The notes under the pieces are model-generated. The model worked only from the letters and a program-made list of their open reading frames with translations, was not told the DNA's origin and searched no databases. A program made the position numbers and the translations under genes. Positions 1 to 5,561 of a stretch of DNA of 6,132 bases are shown here, piece after piece (the first letter of the stretch is position 1; each line of letters starts with the position of its first letter). Source of the stretch: an uncultured Clostridia bacterium (GTDB lineage: Bacteria > Bacillota > Clostridia > Lachnospirales > Anaerotignaceae); the NCBI GenBank assembly GCA_937888765.1, contig CALASU010000279.1:1-6132 (forward strand), given 5' to 3'.

Positions 1-1799
1 TCAAAGGGGAATCGGATGCGTCTTCTTTTCCTTCTGGCGGTTTGCGTGCCACATTTGAAGCAAGAGGCTACACAGCTTGGGACTGTACTTCTCCTGCGTT
101 TCTGCGTGAGGATGCGGGCGGCGTAACATTATATATTCCTACAGCGTTTTATTCCTATACAGGGGAAGCTCTGGATAAAAAGACACCGCTGCTTCGTTCT
201 GCGGAAGCGGTTGGCAAACAGGCCATGCGTATTCTGCGCCTGTTCGGCAACACGACAGCGAAAAAAATTACGGTAAGCTGCGGTGCAGAACAGGAATATT
301 TCCTGATTGACAGAGATTTATATAATGAAAGAAAAGACCTCATCTTTACAGGTCGTACATTGTTCGGTGCAGCCCCTCCGAAAGGACAGGAGCTGGACGA
401 TCACTATTTCGGCAGTATCAAAGAAAGAATTGCCTGCTTTATGCGTGAACTGAATGTGGAACTCTGGAAACTGGGTGTTCCTGCGAAAACACAGCATAAC
501 GAAGTTGCACCCGCACAGCATGAGCTTGCGCCTATTTATGATGACTGCAATCAGGCGACAGACCACAATCAGCTGATTATGGAAGCGATGAAGCGTATTG
601 CGGGACATCACGGACTGGCGTGTCTGCTGCATGAAAAACCCTTTGCAGGCGTAAACGGCAGCGGTAAGCATAACAACTGGTCTTTAGGGACAGACGACGG
701 TATCAATCTGCTGGACCCCGGCAAGACCCCACACGAAAATGCACAGTTTTTAGTATTCCTGTCTGCAATTATCAAAGGTGTGGATGAATACCCCGAACTG
801 CTCAGATTGTCTGCTTCCAGCCCCGGCAATGACCATCGTCTGGGTTCTCAGGAAGCACCTCCTGCAATCGTATCTATTTTCCTTGGCGATCAGCTGGTGG
901 ATATTTTCGACCAGATTGAACACGGCGAAGCGACAAGCTCCCTGCAGGGCGGTAAAATGCGTGTTGGTGTAAATACACTGCCCACATTGAAAAAAGACGC
1001 AACAGACAGAAACAGAACCTCTCCATTTGCCTTTACAGGAAATAAATTTGAATTCCGTATGCCTCCTTCCTCCGGTTCTATTTCCGGCCCTAACTTTGCA
1101 CTGAATACCATTGTTGCGGAAGAACTGCGCAAATTTGCGGATGAGCTGGAACAGGCGGAAGATTTTAATGCGGCAGTGCATGAGCTGATTCGCAGAACGT
1201 ATGTGGAACACAAACGCATTATTTTTGACGGCAACGGCTATTCCGATGAATGGATTGAAGAAGCGAAGCGCAGAAATCTGCCTAACATTACAAACTCCGT
1301 GGATGCGGTAGACGCATTCCTGTCTGATAAGGTTATCACACTGTTTGGCAGACACGGCGTACTGAATAAGGTGGAATTGCAGTCCAGAGCGGAAATCCGC
1401 TATGAAGCATATATCAAACAGATTAACATTGAAGCAAAGACAATGATTCATATTGCGTCCAAACAGATTCGTCCTGCGGTTGTGAAATATGCAGGGGAAA
1501 TTGCAAAATCCGTTGCGGCAGTACAGGCAATCGGTCTGGATGCTTCCGCAGAAATGGAACTGATGCATGAGATCAATGAAAATCTGAAAGAATTCCATGA
1601 AGCACTGAAGGTTCTGATAGAAGTGACAGAGCAGGCAAACAAGCTGGATACAGATAACAAATCTCAGGCAATCTTCTACAGGGATCATGTATTTGCGGCA
1701 ATGAATGCGCTGAGAAAACCTGCGGATGTGCTGGAAATGCTGGTGGATGAAAGAGCATGGCCTTTCCCTACATACGGCGCACTGTTGTACAATATTTAA
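1..1799 (+). CDS. glnN: Glutamine synthetase type III, C-terminal ~598 residues (5' end outside window)
   Basis: Cytoplasmic enzyme that makes glutamine from glutamate, ammonia and ATP, the main ammonia-assimilation step. The reading frame is open from base 3 with no start in the window: the residues before the TTG at 42 (KGESDASSFPSGG) belong to the family's conserved run into LRATFEARGYTAWD, so that TTG is an internal Leu codon and the gene is cut by the window edge. Type III enzymes are about 700 residues, so roughly 100 are missing. Numbering from the first in-window codon, visible motifs are GAEQEYFLID (94-103, metal-binding Glu), NEVAPAQHE (166-174), VNGSGKHNNWSLGTD (217-231), SSPGNDHRLGSQEAPPA (from about 271), DRNRTSPFAF (334-343) and FEFRMP (348-353). 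The long C-terminal helical region is typical of GSIII rather than GSI or GSII. No frameshift is seen. It ends 223 bases before the next gene, which has its own promoter. Confidence 0.96.
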   Translation, partial: KGESDASSFPSGGLRATFEARGYTAWDCTSPAFLREDAGGVTLYIPTAFYSYTGEALDKKTPLLRSAEAVGKQAMRILRLFGNTTAKKITVSCGAEQEYFLIDRDLYNERKDLIFTGRTLFGAAPPKGQELDDHYFGSIKERIACFMRELNVELWKLGVPAKTQHNEVAPAQHELAPIYDDCNQATDHNQLIMEAMKRIAGHHGLACLLHEKPFAGVNGSGKHNNWSLGTDDGINLLDPGKTPHENAQFLVFLSAIIKGVDEYPELLRLSASSPGNDHRLGSQEAPPAIVSIFLGDQLVDIFDQIEHGEATSSLQGGKMRVGVNTLPTLKKDATDRNRTSPFAFTGNKFEFRMPPSSGSISGPNFALNTIVAEELRKFADELEQAEDFNAAVHELIRRTYVEHKRIIFDGNGYSDEWIEEAKRRNLPNITNSVDAVDAFLSDKVITLFGRHGVLNKVELQSRAEIRYEAYIKQINIEAKTMIHIASKQIRPAVVKYAGEIAKSVAAVQAIGLDASAEMELMHEINENLKEFHEALKVLIEVTEQANKLDTDNKSQAIFYRDHVFAAMNALRKPADVLEMLVDERAWPFPTYGALLYNI

Positions 1800-1817
1800 A
1801 AACATTATGTTTTTTTT
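1798..1817 (+). terminator. Possible weak terminator of glnN
   Basis: Directly at the glnN stop lies an inverted repeat AAAAACA-TTA-TGTTTTT (1798-1804 / 1808-1814) running into an 8-T tract (1810-1817). The shape is that of an intrinsic terminator, but the stem has only one G-C pair, so it would be weak. No better candidate is seen before the promoter at 1849. Confidence 0.3.
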
Positions 1818-1848
1818 GAAGCACAATGTAAAAAAATGTTTAAATTTC

Positions 1849-1877
1849 TTGCAACTTATCGACGGTTGCGTTATAAT
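1849..1877 (+). promoter_or_regulatory. SigA-type promoter for the oxidoreductase operon
   Basis: A -35 box TTGCAA (1849-1854) and a perfect -10 box TATAAT (1872-1877) are separated by 17 bases, the optimum for the housekeeping sigma factor. The predicted start of transcription is near 1884, giving a leader of about 139 nt before the ATPase start codon. This separates the operon from glnN and fits the high expression suggested by codon use downstream. Confidence 0.8.
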
Positions 1878-1902
1878 GAACCTAATTGAAAACAATTCGA
1901 TA

Positions 1903-1926
1903 AAAAAATTATATAAATAATTTTTT
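1903..1926. repeat. AT-only palindrome in operon leader
   Basis: Perfect 10-base arms AAAAAATTAT (1903-1912) and ATAATTTTTT (1917-1926) flank a 4-base loop. It lies about 20 bases after the predicted transcription start. As RNA the stem would be weak (no G-C pairs). It could be an operator or simply AT-rich spacer sequence; no function is claimed. Confidence 0.5.
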
Positions 1927-1959
1927 ACAATATATCGTTATTTTATTACAATTTTCTAT

Positions 1960-1992
1960 GCTGCGATTTTCGACAAATGCCGAAAATACAGC
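1960..1992 (+). promoter_or_regulatory. Leader hairpin upstream of the ATPase ribosome binding site
   Basis: GCTG (1960-1963) can pair with CAGC (1989-1992), and ATTTTCG (1966-1972) with CGAAAAT (1981-1987), with a small 2x1 internal loop and an 8-base apical loop: 11 pairs in total. It is followed by A residues, not T, so it is not a terminator for the + strand. It sits 14 bases before the GGAGG at 2007. A regulatory role is inference only. Confidence 0.35.
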
Positions 1993-2006
1993 AAAAAAAG
2001 CTGAGT

Positions 2007-2011
2007 GGAGG
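2007..2011 (+). promoter_or_regulatory. Ribosome binding site fixing the ATPase start at 2023
   Basis: GGAGG at 2007-2011 lies 11 bases before ATG 2023. The in-frame GTG at 2005 overlaps this site and so cannot be its start, even though it would lengthen the protein by six residues. The spacing is slightly long. Confidence 0.7.
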
Positions 2012-2022
2012 CGAATTGTAAC

Positions 2023-2703
2023 ATGGTAGCTGATGACAAGAGAATCAGAATCATCACAGGTCACTACGGCAGCGGCAAAACCGAATTTGCTGTTAACTAC
2101 GTGAAAGCATTGCGTGAAAGCGTAGAAGGCAAGGTTGCCATCGCCGATTTGGATATCGTAAATGTTTATTTCCGTTCCCGTGAAAAGAAAGAGGAAATGG
2201 AAGAAATGGGAATTCAGGTGATTGCATCCAATCTGGATACAGCAGTTGCTGACGTGCCCGCAGTTTCCGGTGCTATGACAATGCCCGTGCAGAACAAGGA
2301 ATATCAGTACGTGATTGACCTTGGCGGCAATGATGTCGGCACACTGGTTCTGGGCAGAATCAAACCCGTGATCGACCATACGGAAACAGACTTCTTTATG
2401 GTAGTCAATGCATATCGTCCCAATACCTCTACACCTGAGGGAGTCATTGAACAGATGGAAATTCTGGAATATGCTGCTGGGATGAAGGTGACAGGCTTCA
2501 TCAACAACACAAACCTGGTCAGAGAAACCACTGTGGAATGTCTTAAACACGGGGATGAGGTGCTGAGAGAAGTCACAAAACGCACAGGTGTACCTGTGAA
2601 GTACGTAGCTTATGTCGAAGAACTTCTGACAGAAGCTGTACCTGAAGGACTTGCTGGGGAAAAATTCCCCATGAAGTTTAATATGAGGAAAACCTGGATG
2701 TAA
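2023..2703 (+). CDS. P-loop ATPase (SIMIBI/MinD-CobQ-like), first gene of the oxidoreductase operon; function unknown
   Basis: A 226-residue soluble protein with a clear nucleotide-binding core. Walker A is GHYGSGKT (13-20) right after an N-terminal beta strand. ADLDIVN (41-47) has the switch-I-like aspartates of MinD/CobQ-type ATPases, VIDLGGND (97-104) is the Walker B-like strand, and VVNAYRP (127-133) with FINNTNL (159-165) resemble the base-recognition strands of this superfamily. The Walker A lacks the early Lys of ParA/MinD (KGGxGKT). The protein has a single Cys (173), so it lacks the CxxC pair of Mrp/Nbp35 iron-sulfur carriers. No signal peptide or membrane segment is seen. It is 28 bases upstream of the delta ferredoxin gene and shares its promoter, which suggests a job in assembly, cofactor loading or control of the oxidoreductase; that is inference from context. 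Automatic annotation may call it cobyrinic acid synthase or ParA family, which the length and context do not support. Confidence 0.85.
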   Translation: MVADDKRIRIITGHYGSGKTEFAVNYVKALRESVEGKVAIADLDIVNVYFRSREKKEEMEEMGIQVIASNLDTAVADVPAVSGAMTMPVQNKEYQYVIDLGGNDVGTLVLGRIKPVIDHTETDFFMVVNAYRPNTSTPEGVIEQMEILEYAAGMKVTGFINNTNLVRETTVECLKHGDEVLREVTKRTGVPVKYVAYVEELLTEAVPEGLAGEKFPMKFNMRKTWM

Positions 2704-2731
2704 ATTCAAATATTATGGAGGTGTATTTTGA

Positions 2732-2947
2732 ATGGCAAAAGGTAAAGTAACTATCAATGAAGTAATCTGTAAGGGTTGCGGTCTTTGCGTATCCGTTTGT
2801 CCTAAAAACGTTCTCGCTCTGTCCACAACAAAAATCAACCCTGCAGGCTACAATCCCGCAGAAATGGTAAGCGAAGATTGTATCGCATGCACAAGCTGTG
2901 CAAAAATGTGTCCTGACTGCGCGATCGTAGTAGAAAAACTGGACTAA
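2732..2947 (+). CDS. 2-oxoacid:ferredoxin oxidoreductase delta subunit, 2x[4Fe-4S] ferredoxin
   Basis: A 71-residue dicluster ferredoxin with the two classic cysteine sets: C13-x2-C16-x2-C19-x3-C23-P and C50-x2-C53-x2-C56-x3-C60-P. C63 is one additional cysteine. In four-subunit oxidoreductases of the VOR/KOR/POR type, this subunit takes electrons from the cluster and thiamine centre of the catalytic subunits and hands them to free ferredoxin. The start ATG has GGAGGTG (2717-2723) 8 bases upstream. The gene sits directly before alpha, with 19 bases between them, which supports the subunit role over a stand-alone ferredoxin. The length is normal for a delta subunit without an N-terminal extension. 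Confidence 0.93.
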   Translation: MAKGKVTINEVICKGCGLCVSVCPKNVLALSTTKINPAGYNPAEMVSEDCIACTSCAKMCPDCAIVVEKLD

Positions 2948-2966
2948 TAGAGAGGAGGAAATTTCA

Positions 2967-4025
2967 ATGGCAAAAGTTTTGATGAAAGGCAACGAAGCAG
3001 TTGGTAAAGCGGCTATTGAGGCAGGTTGCAGATATTTCTTTGGCTACCCCATCACTCCTCAGTCCGAAGTACCCGAATATTTATCCAATGAATTACCCAA
3101 AGTAGGTGGCACATTCGTTCAGGCTGAATCTGAAGTAGCTGCTATCAACATGGTATACGGCGCAGCAGCAGCTGGTGCAAGAGTTCTGACAAGTTCTTCT
3201 TCCCCCGGTCTGGCTCTGAAACAGGAAGGTATTGGTTACATCTCCAACGCATCCCTGCCCGCAGTTATCATCAACATGATGAGAGGTGGCCCGGGTCTGG
3301 GTACAATTCAGCCCGGTCAGGCAGACTACAACCAGTCCGTTAAAGGCGGTTCCAACGGTGACTACCACGATGTAGTACTGGCTCCCGCATCCGTACAGGA
3401 AGCTGTAAACATGGTTATGGAAGCTTTCGATATCGCTGATATCTATCGTATTCCCGTAATCATCCTGGCTGACGGTCTGATCGGTCAGATGATGGAACCC
3501 GTTGAATTCAACTACGTTCCCAGAGCAGGTCTGAAAGAAAAAGATTGGGCTCTGACAGGCGGTCGTACAGGTGACAGACACAACATCAAAAACCTGGTTA
3601 TCGATCCCGATGACTGTGAAGCTTGGAACCATGACCACTTCAAAGTATACGCTAAAGTGGAAGAAAACGAACAGGCTTGGGAAGAATACCTGCTGGATGA
3701 CGCTGAATATGCATTCGTTGCTTACGGTACAGCTTCCAGAGTAGTTAGAACAGCTATCGGTTACCTGAGAGCTGAAGGCTATAAAGTAGGTATGCTGAGA
3801 CCTAAAACACTGTGGCCTTTCCCTCAGAAAGCATTCGACAAATTCAATGGTCAGATCAAAAAATTCCTGGACGTAGAAATGTCCATGGGTCAGATGGTTC
3901 CCGACGTTGCAGTTGCATGTAACGACAAAAACAAAGTAGAATTCTACGGCAGAACAGGCGGTAACGTACCTTCCGTAGATGAAATCGTTGAATTCGGTAA
4001 AAAAATTATGGGAGGTGACAAATAA
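2967..4025 (+). CDS. vorB: 2-oxoacid:ferredoxin oxidoreductase alpha subunit (VorB/KorA type)
   Basis: A 352-residue alpha subunit that supplies the thiamine-pyrophosphate pyrimidine-binding domain. It works with beta in CoA-dependent oxidative decarboxylation of a 2-oxoacid, giving acyl-CoA, CO2 and reduced ferredoxin. Diagnostic runs are GYPITPQSE (26-34), QAESEVAAINM (52-62, including the conserved Glu that activates thiamine), TSSSSPG (75-81) and RGGPG (106-110). The C-terminal transketolase-like domain (about 245-345) contains AYGTASR and LRPKTLWPFP (277-286). ATG 2967 has AGGAGG (2953-2958) 8 bases upstream. The length and the lack of a fused gamma domain match VorB-type proteins of Clostridia, commonly annotated as 3-methyl-2-oxobutanoate dehydrogenase subunit VorB. 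2-oxoglutarate specificity (KorA) cannot be excluded by eye. Names differ between schemes: some call this subunit VorA. Codons are strongly biased (Leu CTG, Thr ACA, one Ala GCG). Confidence 0.93.
   Translation: MAKVLMKGNEAVGKAAIEAGCRYFFGYPITPQSEVPEYLSNELPKVGGTFVQAESEVAAINMVYGAAAAGARVLTSSSSPGLALKQEGIGYISNASLPAVIINMMRGGPGLGTIQPGQADYNQSVKGGSNGDYHDVVLAPASVQEAVNMVMEAFDIADIYRIPVIILADGLIGQMMEPVEFNYVPRAGLKEKDWALTGGRTGDRHNIKNLVIDPDDCEAWNHDHFKVYAKVEENEQAWEEYLLDDAEYAFVAYGTASRVVRTAIGYLRAEGYKVGMLRPKTLWPFPQKAFDKFNGQIKKFLDVEMSMGQMVPDVAVACNDKNKVEFYGRTGGNVPSVDEIVEFGKKIMGGDK
4011..4017 (+). promoter_or_regulatory. Ribosome binding site for the beta subunit, inside the alpha gene
   Basis: GGAGGTG encodes the last Gly-Gly-Asp codons of alpha and lies 7 bases before ATG 4025. 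The alpha stop TAA and the beta ATG share base 4025 (TAATG), an arrangement that typically gives translational coupling and near-equal amounts of the two catalytic subunits. Confidence 0.8.
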
Positions 4026-4777
4026 TGGCAGTTGTATTTGAAAAAACAAGAGGTCTGACAGACGCTAAATTGCATTATTGTCCCGGTTGTGGTCACGGTA
4101 TCGTACACAGACTGGTAGCAGAAGTTCTGGTAGAAATGGGTGAACTGGAAAACGCAATCGGTTGCGTACCCGTAGGTTGTGCAGTATTTGCTAACAACTA
4201 CTTCAACACAGACGCTATTCAGTGTGCACACGGTCGTGCTCCCGCAACAGCAACAGGTATCAAGAGAGTACATCCCGACGCTACAGTATTCACATACCAG
4301 GGCGACGGTGACCTGGCTTCCATCGGTACATGTGAAATCGTTCACGCAGCAGCTCGTGGCGAAAAAATCACAACAATCTTCATCAACAACGGTATCTACG
4401 GTATGACAGGCGGTCAGATGGCTCCTACAACACTGCCCGGCATGAAAGCTACAACAGCTCAGAAAGGCCGTGACCCCAAAGTAAACGGTAACCCTATCCG
4501 TGTATCCGAAATGCTGGCTACACTGACAGGTCCCGCATACATTGAACGTGTATCCATCTCCACACCTGCTCAGGTTGCTAACGCTAAAAAAGCAATCAAA
4601 AAAGCATTTGAAATCCAGAAACAGGGCCTGGGCTTCGCATTTGTTGAAGTTGTATCCACATGCCCTACAAACTGGGGTGTAACACCTGTTAAAGCTATGG
4701 AATTCGTAAGAGAACAGATGATCCCTTACTATCCTCTGGGCGTATTTAAAGATATTACAGTAGAGGAGGGCAAATAA
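4025..4777 (+). CDS. 2-oxoacid:ferredoxin oxidoreductase beta subunit, thiamine pyrophosphate-binding (VorA/KorB type)
   Basis: A 250-residue beta subunit that binds the diphosphate end of thiamine pyrophosphate and Mg2+ and forms the active site with alpha. The thiamine motif is GDGD (93-96) running to INNGIYGMTGGQ (120-131). The N-terminal CPGCGHG (19-25), IGC (C47) and STCP (C213) supply the cysteines expected to ligate a proximal [4Fe-4S] cluster, as in PFOR-type enzymes; the 22-to-47 spacing fits. C52 is nearby and could compete in an alignment. The start overlaps the alpha stop by one base, and gamma begins one base after this gene. The length is within the short KorB/VorA class. Substrate is not readable from sequence alone. 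No Ala GCG codon is used, unlike glnN and zapA. Confidence 0.93.
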   Translation: MAVVFEKTRGLTDAKLHYCPGCGHGIVHRLVAEVLVEMGELENAIGCVPVGCAVFANNYFNTDAIQCAHGRAPATATGIKRVHPDATVFTYQGDGDLASIGTCEIVHAAARGEKITTIFINNGIYGMTGGQMAPTTLPGMKATTAQKGRDPKVNGNPIRVSEMLATLTGPAYIERVSISTPAQVANAKKAIKKAFEIQKQGLGFAFVEVVSTCPTNWGVTPVKAMEFVREQMIPYYPLGVFKDITVEEGK

Positions 4778-4778
4778 T

Positions 4779-5330
4779 ATGAGTAACTTTTCTTCTATCA
4801 TCGCAGGCTTTGGTGGTCAGGGCTCTCTGCTGATGGGTAAAATTATGGCATATGCAGGCATGCTGGAAGGCAAAGAAGTATCTTGGTGCCCTTCCTACGG
4901 TCCTGAAATGCGTGGTGGTACAGCGAACGTAAACGTTATCATCTCCGATGAAACAGTAGGTTCTCCCGTTATCACAAAAGATGCTGACTGTATCGTAGCA
5001 CTGAACCAGCCCTCTCTGGACAAATTCGCTCCCGTTGTTAAAGTTGGCGGTTCTCTGGTTATCAACGCTGACCTGTGCAAAGCTGGCGAAGTAAAAGAAG
5101 GCGTTAAAGTATACGCTGTTCCCGCTAACACAATCGCAGTAGACAACTTTGGCAGTGCTAAACTGGCTAACCTGGTTATGCTGGGTGCTGTAGTATACGC
5201 TACAGGTGCTATGCCTCTGGAAAGCATTGACGATACATTCGCTCACGTATTCGAAGGCGGCAAAGCTAAATTCATCCCCGATAACAAAAAAGCATTTGAA
5301 CTGGGTTACGAAGCAGCTAAAAATCTGTAA
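4779..5330 (+). CDS. 2-oxoacid:acceptor oxidoreductase gamma subunit
   Basis: A 183-residue gamma subunit of the same complex. The family marks are the N-terminal loop GFGGQG (10-15) and SYGPEMRGGTA (39-49). The rest is an alternating strand/helix fold, ending in a helical tail. In known oxidoreductases the gamma domain packs on alpha/beta and helps to form the CoA-side of the complex. In many organisms it is fused to alpha; here it is a separate, complete gene. ATG 4779 has GAGGAGGG (4763-4770) 8 bases upstream, inside the beta gene end, and only one base separates the two genes. A strong terminator follows 35 bases after the stop, so this is the last gene of the operon. Codon bias matches alpha and beta. 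Confidence 0.93.
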   Translation: MSNFSSIIAGFGGQGSLLMGKIMAYAGMLEGKEVSWCPSYGPEMRGGTANVNVIISDETVGSPVITKDADCIVALNQPSLDKFAPVVKVGGSLVINADLCKAGEVKEGVKVYAVPANTIAVDNFGSAKLANLVMLGAVVYATGAMPLESIDDTFAHVFEGGKAKFIPDNKKAFELGYEAAKNL

Positions 5331-5365
5331 TTGAAACACAACGTCTGTTAAGATGATGTTTTCTT

Positions 5366-5394
5366 CCCCCGTATGGTAACATACGGGGGTTTTT
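5366..5394 (+). terminator. Intrinsic terminator of the oxidoreductase operon
   Basis: A perfect 10-pair stem CCCCCGTATG / CATACGGGGG closes a GTAA tetraloop (GNRA class) and is followed by five T residues. It lies 35 bases after the gamma stop. This is the strongest hairpin seen in the window and ends the five-gene transcript. Confidence 0.95.
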
Positions 5395-5489
5395 ATATTG
5401 TGAAAAAAGAAAAAAAGATAAAAAAGGAATAAAATGTATTTCAAAGTTGGGCATAAGATAAAAAAGATATTTCGTGCAGGGGGCATTTA

Positions 5490-5498
5490 TGATATACT
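5490..5498 (+). promoter_or_regulatory. Extended -10 promoter upstream of zapA
   Basis: TGaTATACT is an extended -10 element (TGn followed by TATACT at 5493-5498). No good -35 hexamer stands at the right distance; TTCGTG at 5471 is poor. Extended -10 promoters can work without one. The A-rich run at 5401-5430 could act as an UP element. Transcription would start near 5505, about 57 bases before the zapA start. Confidence 0.55.
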
Positions 5499-5513
5499 AA
5501 AAGGTAGTATATC
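5491..5513. repeat. Inverted repeat overlapping the zapA promoter
   Basis: GATATACT (5491-5498) and AGTATATC (5506-5513) are perfect 8-base arms around a 7-base spacer. The left arm contains the -10 hexamer and the right arm spans the predicted transcription start, so it is placed like an operator. No known regulator site is recognised. Confidence 0.6.
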
Positions 5514-5546
5514 GTAAAAAGGCTGAAAGTGGCTAAGAATATGGCA

Positions 5547-5553
5547 GAGGGAG
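5547..5553 (+). promoter_or_regulatory. Ribosome binding site fixing the zapA start at 5562
   Basis: GAGGGAG lies 8 bases before ATG 5562. In-frame alternatives GTG 5529 and ATG 5541 have no comparable site, and they would add 11 or 7 residues before the conserved ZapA N-terminal strand. Confidence 0.75.
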
Positions 5554-5561
5554 TACAAAAC

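Noticed and set aside
42..44. TTG as the start codon of glnN
   Set aside because: The frame continues upstream to base 3 with conserved family sequence (KGESDASSFPSGG), so the gene is truncated by the window and TTG is internal.
750..1895. Long open frame of 381 codons on the - strand antisense to glnN
   Set aside because: Composition is rich in Cys, His, Phe and Arg with no domain, it lies wholly opposite a conserved enzyme, and it begins in the AT-rich spacer. Judged a shadow.
1876..1920. Short 14-codon frame starting inside the -10 box
   Set aside because: Its ATG lies before the predicted start of transcription and would not be in the operon transcript.
2005..2007. GTG as an alternative start of the ATPase
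   Set aside because: It overlaps the GGAGG ribosome binding site of the ATG at 2023, and the added residues (MEANCN) are not part of the core fold.
1958..2029. Upstream 23-codon frame overlapping the ATPase start, as a leader peptide
   Set aside because: No ribosome binding site precedes its ATG and it has no run of regulatory codons (one Leu, one Val, one Ile), so attenuation by a leader peptide is not supported.
3093..4801. Two long open frames on the - strand (3093-4049 and 3944-4801) antisense to the alpha, beta and gamma genes
   Set aside because: They are by-products of codon bias: the sense genes avoid TTA, CTA and TCA, which are the source of antisense stops. The translations are Cys/Phe/Val-rich with no recognisable domain and no ribosome binding site logic.
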